Part shown: piece after piece, positions 1 to 9,263 of the stretch | Layout: each line of letters begins with the position of its first letter | Numbering within the stretch: position 1 is the stretch's first letter | NCBI GenBank assembly: GCA_018884035.1 | Contig: JAHLFE010000063.1 | Location: forward strand, 1 to 39,856 | Reading direction: 5' to 3' | From: Candidatus Anaerobiospirillum pullicola | GTDB taxonomy: Bacteria; Pseudomonadota; Gammaproteobacteria; Enterobacterales; Succinivibrionaceae | DNA: 39,856 nt | Program-made: the position numbers and the translations under genes | Notes under the pieces: model-generated | What the model was told of the DNA's origin: nothing | The model's database searches: none | The model's input: only the letters and a program-made list of their open reading frames with translations

Positions 1-330
1 GCATCTACTGCTACTGCTACTGCTACTGCCACTACTGAGGAGAATGCTGTTACGTGTAGGCCACGGATCAGCCGCAATGACGGTACTGCTTTTACCACCG
101 TCGAGGGCGTGCGCTTTAAGCCCTATGCGCAGTTGCAGACCATCTGTGACCGCCTTACGGAGACCTGTCGCGTGATCTTGTTGCACACCTGCCCGCGCAT
201 CCATGCCCTCTGTACTTTTGGCGATAGCTCTGTTACTGCCGCTAGCAAAGCGGTGCATAGCCGTCGCGAGCGCCGTATTGCTAAGAACCTCAAGCGGCAG
301 CAGCGGCGCTTCAATCGCTCTTCGTCTTAA
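1..330 (+). CDS. C-terminal end of an unidentified protein (5' end outside the window)
   Basis: The frame is open from the first base of the window to the TAA at 328-330, so this is the last ~109 residues of a gene that starts upstream. It opens with alternating Ala-Thr encoded by repeated GCTACT, passes through a stretch with several cysteines (VILLHTCPRIHALC), and ends in a very basic Arg/Lys/Gln tail (about RRERRIAKNLKRQQRRFNR). An internal GTG at 109 could serve as a start, but the frame stays open before it and no convincing ribosome binding site precedes it. I do not recognise the family. The Ala/Thr-rich style resembles the low-complexity parts of the protein at 3962-6592. The following 187 bases up to 517 hold no gene I can support. 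Confidence 0.45.
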   Translation, partial: ASTATATATATTEENAVTCRPRISRNDGTAFTTVEGVRFKPYAQLQTICDRLTETCRVILLHTCPRIHALCTFGDSSVTAASKAVHSRRERRIAKNLKRQQRRFNRSSS

Positions 331-504
331 GAAAACCATGGCTCTAAGCGCAGAGAGTCGCAGAAAGTCCCTGCACGAAGAGATGGCCCTTGTAACCGTA
401 AGCGTAAGTTTTCCCTAGCCTGCTTTGGGGCAGGTGGTGGTGAAGCGCTGCTTTGAGGTTTTTCCACCGTTTACGTCATTGTCATTGTTATGGCCTTGGT
501 GGCC

Positions 505-511
505 AAAGGAG
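505..511 (+). promoter_or_regulatory. Ribosome binding site deciding the start of the haemagglutinin-like protein
   Basis: AAAGGAG lies 6 bases before the ATG at 518. The frame is open further upstream to 425, but no comparable site precedes the earlier possible starts, so the protein most likely begins at 518. Confidence 0.6.
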
Positions 512-517
512 TTGTGT

Positions 518-3500
518 ATGCCTTCATTAACCTCGGGCACTGCGGCGAGTGGTAAGCCTGCCACTGCCGTGTCTGCCGCTGGGCAGGCAGTAGGGAGTCG
601 CTGGACTCTGCTCCTGCTGCTCTCTCTATACTTTGGGGGGCAGTATGCGCTCGGCTGCTTATTTGGCGGCTTAAGAGCGGTCGTGCATTACGCCATGGGG
701 GGCTGCGGCGCGCTGTTCTCTGGTATCTCCCGTTTCTTTAAGCCTGACCACGACCCAAGCTCAGCCGCGCAGACGGTAACCGTCTTTGCTGTCAGCGGCT
801 GCTTGCTCTTAGGTGCGGGGCTGGGATCAAGTTCTGCGGCCTACGCAGCCCCACGTCCTACCTTCCCTCAACTTGAGGCGAATTTCAAACCTGCTCAAGG
901 GGTTTATATTAGCGATGAAACTAATAGCAGAATGACCATTACCGCTACAAAGCCTAATGCCCTCTTAAAGTGGCAGAGTTTTGATGTCGCTCGTGGTAAT
1001 ACACTGGAGTTTGCTTCTGGCGGTTCGCACGAGGTATCGTTTTTAAACATCGTGACCGGTGCTACGAGCTCCCGTATCGACGGTACGATTAAAGCCAAAA
1101 CAGGAGACAATATCAACTTCTATCTGCTCAATCCACATGGCATTACTCTGAGCAGCTCGGGAGCTTTAGAGGATTTGAAGTCGGTCTATTTGGGTACGAG
1201 CAAGCCGACAGCTGAGCTGATTGCAAAAGTGAATAGTGCAGGTGATAAGCCTCTGCAGCTTGCTGATCTCAAAGACAGCCTCAGTCTCGGTCGTGGTATG
1301 GGCCGAGTTGAGCTCTTAGGCTCGGTGCAAAGTACCGATTTAGTGCTTAATGGCTCGCAAATCGTCATTGGTGATATCGATACCGTGCTCAACGTCGGCG
1401 AGGGTGATATCGCTAGCGTGCCCAATATCGAAGGGAATGGTGCCTACAGTAGTAGCTTGGAGGTGCATTCCTCTACAGGCCGCATTGACATTGGCTATGA
1501 TGGCGATGAAGAGCTTAAGCAAGCTTACAAAGATGTCTTAGCTGAACACGGTCTGGTGCCAGAAGGTACTACTTCTAGTGAGGGGCAAGTCACCTTTGTT
1601 GACCACTTCGATGAGCAGTTGATTGCCAACACTGAGGATTTTCGTAACAAGATCTACAATAAGGGCGCAAATAAGGATAACAAATTCTGGCTGGCCACTG
1701 ATCTTGACTTTAACGCTGAAGCTGGTTGGGATGAGGAGTACTTTACTCAGATCCAGAATATGACCTTTAGCGGTCAGCTGGATGGTACGTTCCACAGCAT
1801 TACTTACCAAGGTGAGGTCGTCAGACCAACGGGTGGAGCTGGTAGTGCGCAGGGCAGCTATGGCCTGTTCGGCAAGCTGGATGGCGCCACCGTGAAGAAC
1901 CTCAAGGTCGTCAACAGCGCATGGAACGTTAAGGACACTGCTAACCCAGTGCAGATCGGTGCGCTGGCCGGTGCCATTACCAACAGCACTTTAGAAAATG
2001 TGGAAGTGGAGAACTTCCGTATTGAGGGGGCTGCTGACCTTGCTTCAGACAGTGTCATTGGTGGTGTAGCGGGGCTCATTTACGCCGGTAACCACTTTAC
2101 CAACGTCATGGGCAATATCGCTGCTGTCGATAGCGCTGATGGTGTTGCTATTGGTACCTTTGCCGGTAAGGTTACCAGCCCCATGGACATCCAAGGGGTG
2201 GCCGTGGGCTATAGCACGGATCCTGATCTTGCGGCGCTGTCTGCTATTGGCGTTATCGACGGTGATGGTATTGATGTGAGTGCCATAGCCTCCGACCTGA
2301 ACGCCGCCTATGACCAAGCTTTGGAGCGTATGGGTAAAGATGATCTGTACGCTGCTTACGCTGTAGGTGGTGACTCTACGCAAGGCACGGCCTCGCTCAA
2401 GCACAAGGGCTTCTTACGTCCATTCTTTATTGAGGACTACAACTACACCTACGACGGTACAGAGCACGATTATAAGGATCTGGTCAGCAACGAGTGGTTC
2501 GACCTTGAGCAGTACGTGCATAAGAGCGATACCTCGCCTGATTACGTGCAAAAAAACGCTGGCCAGTATTACTTTGACTTTACCACTGCTGATGTCGCGC
2601 AGGATGACTCCTTAGCAGGCCACGATTTCTACTTCTCTTACCAGTATGCTGCTGAGACTTGGGATGATCCTGACGGTTTAGGGGCAGAGTGGAAGCGCGA
2701 CGCAGACAAGATGCCTGCTGATGGTCTGGTCGGTCAGGGCTTTTTAAATATCAACAAAAAGCCAATCAGAATCGAGGTAAATGATCAGAACATTACTGAG
2801 GGCGACCAGCCTAATACAGATGTCGGTAAGGACACCATCGGCAATTACGATGATGTGGTCAACAACACTGTACCTGGCGATGACTTAGGTTTGACCATAA
2901 CGGTTCCTGATAACTTTGGCCAAGGCGGCGACGATCTGATTTCAGTTGAAATCACCAATCCAAACTATGAGCCGGAGGTGGTGCCTGGTGATTTGACCGT
3001 TAAGCCAAAGCCACAGCCAGAACCACAGCCAGATCCAACCCCAGAACCAGGGCCAACTCCTGAGCCAATTCCAGAGCCAACGCCTAACCCAGATCATATC
3101 CCTGAGCCAGCACCAGAGCCAAGCCCAGCGCCTGTACCACAGCCACAACCACAGCCGGTCATTCCTGATGAGAATAAGAACGACCTCCAAGAAACGCTGG
3201 GTTTAGTGGAGACAGAGCGTAAGTGCGTTTACTGCACTGACCTCAACCCGTATAACCGTACCGGTATCACGCAGCTGCACAACTCCGTGCGCGTGAATTT
3301 AGCGACCATGGACTACTCCAAGCCTATTTTCGCTGCTTTAGAGTGCGGCGTGTCGCCAGCTGCCTTATACACGGCCTTAAGTGGGCAACCAGTGCTGGAT
3401 AGCCACTTACCTGATGTCAATCCAAGCAAGGAAGATGTTCCTTATCGCTTGGCCATGATGCAGGGTAACCAAGGCACGCGCTTAGACCTGAAGTCTTCCT

Positions 3501-3793
3501 CGATGGACTTTAATGACATGCGCGCTGACTTTGTACTGGCTATGGAGAGCTTAGATAAGGACGAAAGCCAAGGGCAAAGCTTAGAGCAACAAGAGATGCT
3601 GGCAGCGAACGCTAAGACCTCGGTAGCTGAACCTTATCAGAGCAAGGAGGAGACTGCTACCACTGCTACCACTACCACTGCGGATGCTACCACTGCGGAT
3701 GCGCGCAAGGACGTAGTAGCGGAAACACAGACGGCGCAAGCGCAGGATGTAAAGCGCACGTCTTTACCTGAGCCGGTCTTAGCCAGCTTGTAG
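518..3793 (+). CDS. Secreted filamentous-haemagglutinin-type (two-partner secretion) exoprotein
   Basis: 1091 residues from the ATG at 518. The N-terminal ~130 residues carry two hydrophobic segments (starting RWTLLLLLSLYFGG and VTVFAVSGCLLLGAG), and the second ends in an AYA-AP signal-peptidase-like site. Then comes a haemagglutination-activity/TPS secretion domain (GVYISDETNSRMTITAT, NINFYLLNPHGITLSSSG). The middle contains GLUG-like repeats (YGLFGKLDGATVKNLKVVNS, IGALAGAITNSTLENVEVEN, IGGVAGLI), typical of beta-helical adhesins. A Pro-Glu/Gln repeat at about 2998-3160 links to a C-terminal domain with a CVYC pair. TPS proteins are exported by a TpsB outer-membrane partner, and none is in this window. 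The role is probably surface adhesion or interaction with other cells. The family call on the N-terminal domain is good; the function of the C-terminal domain is unknown. Confidence 0.75.
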   Translation: MPSLTSGTAASGKPATAVSAAGQAVGSRWTLLLLLSLYFGGQYALGCLFGGLRAVVHYAMGGCGALFSGISRFFKPDHDPSSAAQTVTVFAVSGCLLLGAGLGSSSAAYAAPRPTFPQLEANFKPAQGVYISDETNSRMTITATKPNALLKWQSFDVARGNTLEFASGGSHEVSFLNIVTGATSSRIDGTIKAKTGDNINFYLLNPHGITLSSSGALEDLKSVYLGTSKPTAELIAKVNSAGDKPLQLADLKDSLSLGRGMGRVELLGSVQSTDLVLNGSQIVIGDIDTVLNVGEGDIASVPNIEGNGAYSSSLEVHSSTGRIDIGYDGDEELKQAYKDVLAEHGLVPEGTTSSEGQVTFVDHFDEQLIANTEDFRNKIYNKGANKDNKFWLATDLDFNAEAGWDEEYFTQIQNMTFSGQLDGTFHSITYQGEVVRPTGGAGSAQGSYGLFGKLDGATVKNLKVVNSAWNVKDTANPVQIGALAGAITNSTLENVEVENFRIEGAADLASDSVIGGVAGLIYAGNHFTNVMGNIAAVDSADGVAIGTFAGKVTSPMDIQGVAVGYSTDPDLAALSAIGVIDGDGIDVSAIASDLNAAYDQALERMGKDDLYAAYAVGGDSTQGTASLKHKGFLRPFFIEDYNYTYDGTEHDYKDLVSNEWFDLEQYVHKSDTSPDYVQKNAGQYYFDFTTADVAQDDSLAGHDFYFSYQYAAETWDDPDGLGAEWKRDADKMPADGLVGQGFLNINKKPIRIEVNDQNITEGDQPNTDVGKDTIGNYDDVVNNTVPGDDLGLTITVPDNFGQGGDDLISVEITNPNYEPEVVPGDLTVKPKPQPEPQPDPTPEPGPTPEPIPEPTPNPDHIPEPAPEPSPAPVPQPQPQPVIPDENKNDLQETLGLVETERKCVYCTDLNPYNRTGITQLHNSVRVNLATMDYSKPIFAALECGVSPAALYTALSGQPVLDSHLPDVNPSKEDVPYRLAMMQGNQGTRLDLKSSSMDFNDMRADFVLAMESLDKDESQGQSLEQQEMLAANAKTSVAEPYQSKEETATTATTTTADATTADARKDVVAETQTAQAQDVKRTSLPEPVLASL

Positions 3794-3806
3794 TAGAGGC
3801 CATGAG

Positions 3807-3827
3807 GGACGGTGCGTGGCACCGTCC
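3807..3827 (+). terminator. Stem-loop after the haemagglutinin-like gene
   Basis: A perfect 9-bp stem (GGACGGTGC / GCACCGTCC) with a 3-nt loop starts 13 bases after the TAG stop. There is no T-run after it, so it may be a weak or factor-dependent terminator or a 3'-end stabiliser. Confidence 0.4.
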
Positions 3828-3961
3828 TCTGCCAACGCTGCGTTTACTGTACAGGCGCAGCAAAGATCACGGATTAGTACCACGCACTCGGGGGCACTTC
3901 TACTTGCAAGCGTGCGTGGTGCTCATGCCAATACAGGTGCTTTGCCACCTGAGGAGTGAAA

Positions 3962-6592
3962 ATGAGTGAATCTGTTTTAGGCGCGGCCTCTAACACCACC
4001 AGTGCGGAGAGCCTACTGGGTAACCTCGACGCGCTGAGCGCGTCCACCACCACTACCACTGATGCTGCTAATGCAGCGCACACTACTTTAACCTCGGTGC
4101 AGGAGCAAAATGGCAAGATATCAAGCCGCTCCTTTGTGCCACCACAGCAAGTGCCAAGCAGCTTCCCTTACTGGTTTTCCAGCAAGAATTACCAACACAT
4201 CTCGGTAGCAGTACAACTGCGCCACATGGGCTTAGGCACCGCGCTGGACTTAAGCGGCTTGCACAAGAAGTTTGGTACCTCTAAGGCCATCTACGCTAAG
4301 GCCTACGCGCTCTTAGAGAGCGTCGGTCTGGTAAAGCGCGAGGGTAACTTCATGCGCTCGGTGCCACTGAACGCCAATGAGGTTTTTCCTCTGCAGGAGC
4401 AAATTAACTTCTACGAGCAGCACTGCCACGACGAGCCTATTGCCTTGCCTTATTTTGGTACGGCCTTAGAGAGTCGAGCGCTTAACAACAAGCAGGCGCT
4501 GCTCTTAGGCACCTTACAGCACCTCACCTGCATGCCAGTAAAGGACATTACGGCCTATGTTAAGGTGACACCAAAGGACATCGACTACGTCTGCAACATC
4601 CTGCAGCAGCTGGAAATGGCGCAGCTGCTGAACATTAATGGCGAGCCATGGATCTTCTATCGCACCTCGGTGCCAGCGCCTCTGGGGGGCGGTGATATCT
4701 GGCCTCAGATTTACGTCAACCCAGTAAGTGGCAGCAAGGCGCCATTAGCGTCAACACCCAGCGGTAAGGAAGGCGATCTCTTTGCGGGGATGGCCGAGAC
4801 GCAAGGTGCGCTGTGGTTTTCTTCTTCTTCTTCTTCTTCTTCTTCTGACACCTCTTCAGTAGAGGCTAAGAACCAGTGGGCTTCTTCCGTAGAAGCTAAG
4901 AGCAAGGCAAGCAGCACGAGCGCAAGTAGCAGTAGCTCCAAGGTAAAAGCTACTGGTAAAGAAACTCAGACCGCAGTGATGGCGGCAGATAAGCCAAGCA
5001 CGGGTAAAGCTGCGCATCAAGAGGCTTCCTCGTCTTTGGACGCTAAGAGCGTTAGCACCAAGGAGGTAGTAGCTTCATTTACTGCGTCCCGTCAGCAAAA
5101 AGCGGCTGCGTCACGTCGTGCAGTCAATGCCAAGACTCAGGCAAAGGGCAAAGCAAAGGCTGCTAAAGCACCTGCTGCTAAGACCGCTGCGCAGAGCACT
5201 AAGCACAGTGAGTCTTTGGCTAAGCCGGTACAGAGCTCACTGCGTAAAGTAGTAGTAGCGCCACCAACTGTAGAGGAGGTGCTGTCGTACTTTAATAGCA
5301 GCTCCTGCGATAGCCTGCGTACTTTACGTCAGCAGGGGTTATTGGGGCCAGCGGCCAAGATCTTTTGGGAGCACTACAATGAGCAGCAATGGCAAAACAA
5401 CACGGGCGAGCCAATCGCTAACTGGCACCGCCTCTTAGGTACAGCCTTTACACCTAACGGTTGCTTACGCCTTTTTGCCCAAGAGGTACAGCAGGGCTCT
5501 TACAAGCCTCAGGCCACCAGCAACAATACTCCAGAGAGTGTTGCAGAGACTAAGGCTGAAGCAGTGACTGCTAAGGTCGCTGCTGACACTACTGCGTCGG
5601 TTGGTTCTGCGGTTAAGGCGTCAGAGGCCGATAACAGCTCTGACGCTGCAGAGGTTTCTTCCACCGAGGAAGATGACGAGGTAGAGAACCAACCACTACC
5701 AGCAGACTATTACTCTGAGAGTGAGGTTGCTGTGGCTGCTGAATCTGACGCTAACACTATCCCTGCTGAAAGCGTTGCGGAGAGCAAGAGCGAGACGGTG
5801 GTTGCAGCAGGCGCTACTTCTGACACGACTCATGGTGAGAGAGGAGGGGCGGGCGTTGTAACGGTACTAAAGAGAGTCGCAGATACTGCTTCCGAGTCTG
5901 CCGCTGCTGTAGTCGCGTCCCCAGAGGCTGTGAACTCAGCGCTTAAGGCGTCAGAGGCCGATAACTGCTCTGACGCTGCAGAGGTTTCTTCCACCGAGGA
6001 AGATGACGAGGTAGAGAACCAACCACTACCAGCAGACTATTACTCTGAGAGTGAGGTTGCTGTGGCTGCTGCCTCTGAGGCAAATGCTGTTACAGCTGGT
6101 AGCGTTGCGGAGACCAAGGGTGTGGCTGCTGTTGATACCGCAGCTCATGGTGAGAGCGGAGGTGCGGGCGCTGTAACGGTAATAAAGAGAGTCGCAGATA
6201 CTGCTTCCGAGTCTGCCGCTGCTGTAGTCGCGTCCCCAGCGGCTGTGAACTCAGCGCTTAAGGCGCCAGATGCCGAGATCAGCTCCTCTGATAATGAAGT
6301 TTCTTCCACTGAGGAAGAAGACGAGGTAGAGAAGCAATCACTGCCAGCAGACCAGCACTCTGAGAGTGAGGTTGCTGTGGCTGCTGCCTCTGACACAACC
6401 GCTGTCACCGCTGATAGCGTTGCGGAGAGCAAGAGTGCTGCTGTTGATGCAGCTGATACAGCTCATGGTGAGAGCGTTGGGACGGGCGCTGTTAGGCACT
6501 CTCTCCTAAGCCTCGATCTGGTTGTGCAGCGCCTGCAACAGCACTTTGCTGGCAACCGTACTGCTGATGCTAACGATACGGACGCAGAGTAA
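3962..6592 (+). CDS. Large repeat-containing protein with winged-helix-like and replisome-organizer-like regions
   Basis: 876 residues from the ATG at 3962; GAGGAG ends 5 bases upstream, favouring this over the in-frame GTG at 3956. Roughly residues 60-235 look like two small helical DNA-binding (winged-helix-like) units (LSGLHKKFGTSKAIYAKAYALLESVGLVKREG, NILQQLEMAQLLNING; each quoted only as landmark). A Ser9 run (TCT x9, 4820-4846) and a Lys/Ala/Ser linker follow. At 5352-5450 the segment KIFWEHYNEQQW...IANWHRLL resembles the F-x2-Y-x-W-x(n)-NW motif of DnaT/phage replisome-organizer proteins. The last third is three acidic repeats of 105-110 residues around VSSTEEDDEVENQPLPADYY. The function is unknown. 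A replication-linked or DNA-binding regulatory role is an inference from the two motifs. Confidence 0.6.
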   Translation: MSESVLGAASNTTSAESLLGNLDALSASTTTTTDAANAAHTTLTSVQEQNGKISSRSFVPPQQVPSSFPYWFSSKNYQHISVAVQLRHMGLGTALDLSGLHKKFGTSKAIYAKAYALLESVGLVKREGNFMRSVPLNANEVFPLQEQINFYEQHCHDEPIALPYFGTALESRALNNKQALLLGTLQHLTCMPVKDITAYVKVTPKDIDYVCNILQQLEMAQLLNINGEPWIFYRTSVPAPLGGGDIWPQIYVNPVSGSKAPLASTPSGKEGDLFAGMAETQGALWFSSSSSSSSSDTSSVEAKNQWASSVEAKSKASSTSASSSSSKVKATGKETQTAVMAADKPSTGKAAHQEASSSLDAKSVSTKEVVASFTASRQQKAAASRRAVNAKTQAKGKAKAAKAPAAKTAAQSTKHSESLAKPVQSSLRKVVVAPPTVEEVLSYFNSSSCDSLRTLRQQGLLGPAAKIFWEHYNEQQWQNNTGEPIANWHRLLGTAFTPNGCLRLFAQEVQQGSYKPQATSNNTPESVAETKAEAVTAKVAADTTASVGSAVKASEADNSSDAAEVSSTEEDDEVENQPLPADYYSESEVAVAAESDANTIPAESVAESKSETVVAAGATSDTTHGERGGAGVVTVLKRVADTASESAAAVVASPEAVNSALKASEADNCSDAAEVSSTEEDDEVENQPLPADYYSESEVAVAAASEANAVTAGSVAETKGVAAVDTAAHGESGGAGAVTVIKRVADTASESAAAVVASPAAVNSALKAPDAEISSSDNEVSSTEEEDEVEKQSLPADQHSESEVAVAAASDTTAVTADSVAESKSAAVDAADTAHGESVGTGAVRHSLLSLDLVVQRLQQHFAGNRTADANDTDAE
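4820..4846 (+). repeat. (TCT)9 microsatellite in coding sequence
   Basis: Nine perfect TCT codons encode Ser9. The period of three means copy-number change alters linker length without breaking the frame. Confidence 0.85.
5615..6385 (+). repeat. Three direct repeats (126-nt core, 315-330-nt period)
   Basis: The core copies lie at 5615-5740, 5945-6070 and 6260-6385. The first two differ by about one base (AGC versus TGC); the third is clearly diverged. A second shared block lies between them (around 5857-5924 and 6172-6240, encoding VIKRVADTASESAAAVVASP-like sequence). Near identity of copies 1 and 2 indicates recent duplication or gene conversion. Confidence 0.85.
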
Positions 6593-6712
6593 TTCCTTAT
6601 GCTGGGGCTAAGCACACCCGCCACCGCTACAGGGGCGGGCGCTGTGATGACCCTAATGCGCGTTAAGCGCACAGCAGAGTCTTACTTTGAGTGCACCGTG
6701 TGCTGGGCTTTA

Positions 6713-8317
6713 TTACTGCTTGGCAGGGTGATTGTCATCAGTGGTGCTTGCAGAGACATTTGCTTGCTCTGCGGTCGCTGCGACCGGATCGTTAGCCTCA
6801 GTAGTGGCTGCCCCCTCAGTTGGAGCTAGCAGGGCTTGGCTCTCTCCATCCTCGGCAGGGGTTGCTGCTACTGCGTTGGCCTCATTTGCAGCTGCAGCTG
6901 CTGCGGTTACAGCTACAGCTTTGGTGTTTTGTGCCTCATACACTTCCGTATCAATGCCCTCATAGGACTTGTGGATAAAGCCGGTACGTGGGTGCTCTTG
7001 CAACTTCTTGTAGGCATCAACAATGATGTCTAAGCACGCCTCTTCCCCCAGCGAACCTAAGTCTAAGCATAGGTCGTAATTGCGTGGATCGTACAGATCG
7101 CTACCAGCGTAGTGCTGGTGGTGCTCTTGGCGTCGGCGGTCAGTTTGCTCCATGGACTGCTGGGCTTGCTCGGCGTTTTGCTCGTAGTGCTCTTTGCAGT
7201 ACTGCAGCTTGTAATCTGGGTTAGCGTAGAGGAAGACGCGTAAGGCACGTGGGTTGTCTTTGAGGATGAAGTCGCCGTTATAGCCGATAAAGACGCAGGA
7301 TTCGTCCTTAGCCAGCTTACGCATCACGCGTGAGGTCGCCACAAATAAGGCATCGGGCGTGGATAACGACTTGTCTAAGGAGCCGGAGAAGTCAGAGAAG
7401 ATCATGTCTTGCAACAGCGAGGACTCTAAGCTATCAGCACGCTTGGCCACTTGCTGCTTGCTCACACCAGATTCAGCGGCAATGAGATCGATTAAGGACG
7501 TATCGTAGTACTTGAGATTGAGCTCATGGGACAGCTTTTGGCCTAAAGCGTGGCCACCACAGCCATACTCACGGGCAATGGTAATGGTGCCTTTAAACTG
7601 CGCGGCACCAGCAAGTTGTTGTGTCTTGAACTGAGTACGATCGCTCTTGGAGTAGAAGAAGTGGTTGATGATAGCAAGACGTGGGCGGATTAAGCGTACT
7701 AGTGGCCCGACTAAGAGTGCTCCAACAATGGTACCCTCACGTACACCCTCAACCTCACTAAAACCGGTAAAGATCAGCGAGGTGACGACCGAGACGCACA
7801 CTAAGGTGAGGTCGAAGCCTAACTTCACGTAGCCAAATTCAACTTTTAAGCGCGCGGCGATCAGCTTTACTGTGGCTTCACCAGTGACCATGGCGACATT
7901 AGCGATGATCTGCAGACTGATACCGACGCCCAAAGTTAAGCAGCCTAAGGCTATCCACATTAACGAGAGGAGATAGGTTCCTGACCAAGACTCAGGCACG
8001 CAGACATGTAAAAACCACATGGCGCCGTCGATAGCCAGTGAGAACACCACAGTAATCGGGAACTGTACCAAAAGAAAGAACCAGTTCTCACGGCGCTTAT
8101 CCTTGGGGATGAGGTAGTACTGTAAGGTGATGAGGACGATGTGAAAGAGAAAGGTCACGCCGCCTAAGGACAGCGGGCAATGCAAGGAAAATACATAACT
8201 CACGCTGGCAATAGGCGTTACGCCAATCGCGCCTTTGGTAAAGAGCGCAATGCCGAAACCGCCTAAGCAAACGGCAATCATAAAGACGATGTAGCGTTTG
8301 AGTGTTTCTGCTTTCAT
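6713..8317 (-). CDS. YczE/YitT-like membrane domain fused to a cytidylate-kinase-like domain
   Basis: 534 residues. The ATG at 8315-8317 is preceded by GGAGGG about 6 bases upstream. Residues ~8-215 form several hydrophobic segments (YIVFMIAVCLGGFGIALFTK, FLFHIVLITLQYYLIP, LVQFPITVVFSLAIDGAMWF and others) of the YczE/YitT-like integral membrane type. Residues ~243-450 are a cytidylate-kinase-like domain beginning ITIAREYGCGGHALGQKLS, the motif that replaces the usual GxxGxGKS loop in this subfamily, with RxxRRQEHHQHY and NYDLCLDL segments further on. A low-complexity Ala/Glu/Thr tail covers residues ~460-534. The fusion suggests a membrane-tethered nucleotide or small-molecule kinase paired with a transporter-like or sensor domain; the substrate is unknown. 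It is convergent with the gene ending at 6592. Confidence 0.75.
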   Translation of the reverse strand: MKAETLKRYIVFMIAVCLGGFGIALFTKGAIGVTPIASVSYVFSLHCPLSLGGVTFLFHIVLITLQYYLIPKDKRRENWFFLLVQFPITVVFSLAIDGAMWFLHVCVPESWSGTYLLSLMWIALGCLTLGVGISLQIIANVAMVTGEATVKLIAARLKVEFGYVKLGFDLTLVCVSVVTSLIFTGFSEVEGVREGTIVGALLVGPLVRLIRPRLAIINHFFYSKSDRTQFKTQQLAGAAQFKGTITIAREYGCGGHALGQKLSHELNLKYYDTSLIDLIAAESGVSKQQVAKRADSLESSLLQDMIFSDFSGSLDKSLSTPDALFVATSRVMRKLAKDESCVFIGYNGDFILKDNPRALRVFLYANPDYKLQYCKEHYEQNAEQAQQSMEQTDRRRQEHHQHYAGSDLYDPRNYDLCLDLGSLGEEACLDIIVDAYKKLQEHPRTGFIHKSYEGIDTEVYEAQNTKAVAVTAAAAAANEANAVAATPAEDGESQALLAPTEGAATTEANDPVAATAEQANVSASTTDDNHPAKQ

Positions 8318-9143
8318 GCATGTCCCTCCCTGTGTTCCTCGTAAGTTGCTGTTGCGGGCTCTGCCTGTGTCACACCGGCTCCCGTGATAAAAGTTTGTTG
8401 CGCCCCAGCCAAAAGAGATGGCAGCACTGCACTGTAAGCGCGTTTGGTGACGCTTGTAGCGCGTACAGTGGTGCTGTAGGAGGGGCCTCTAAGGCTCTAC
8501 GCATGGGCTTAAGAGGGTTGATCCCGTGCCCTTAGCATTTGGCTGTGGAGATAGCACTGATAGGGTGGTCGCTAGAGTACTTGGAGCGCACAGCGCTCGT
8601 ATTGGTGCGAGGCCCTGATCTGTGGGCATCACGTCGGTGAGAGCTGGTGCTCGCCAGAGAAAGCGGCGGAGGCAAGAGTCAGAGGCGTGGTGCAAAAGAG
8701 TGCGGCGCTACGTCAGGGTTCTGCAGCTAACAGGCAAAGCCATGAGCAGTGCGCGATGAGGCCAAAGAACATTGGCCTTGATTGGTGCGTAGGAGCAACG
8801 CGCGCCGTGATTGTACGGCTAAGCACAGGGCTTAACAAGGAAATTTTTAGACGAATGCCGTAAATAAGCCCAAAAGAATTTGCAGGGCGTCACAAAGAGG
8901 GTGCGAGTAAAGGAGGGAAGAGCAAGATTAGGTGCTGCACAAGCGTAGTAAGAAATGGAGCTCAGTGCTTAAGAACAGTAGCAGAAGCCAAAAGGAGGTG
9001 GGGAGCTATATTGGTAATGTACAGGATGAACAGTAGGAACAGAGATCGGTGCGGCCAAACAGCCCTTGCCTCTTACTACTGTAAGCGGCGGTAGGGAGGT
9101 AACAGCAGTTTTAGCTTCAGCAGCAGTTCCTTAATGCAGATTA
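8318..9143. other. Long intergenic region without a recognisable gene
   Basis: Only short, overlapping, non-conserved-looking frames occur. A small hairpin (AGGCCAA / TTGGCCT, 8759-8778) is the only structure noted. No tRNA or repeat family member was seen. Confidence 0.5.
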
Positions 9144-9168
9144 AGAGGCGTCACTGTTTGACGCCTCT
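9144..9168 (-). terminator. Stem-loop downstream of the esterase gene
   Basis: A perfect 10-bp stem (AGAGGCGTCA / TGACGCCTCT) with a 5-nt loop lies about 95 bases beyond the stop of the minus-strand esterase gene. The T-run after the stem is poor, so termination is likely but not certain. Confidence 0.5.
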
Positions 9169-9263
9169 CATGATACTTCTCGGGCCATTTTTAGGCCGCT
9201 GCTGTCTTGTAGCGCCTCAGTATAGCGGCGTGGGCAGGGGCTGCAAGTTTAGAGCGCAGGTGA

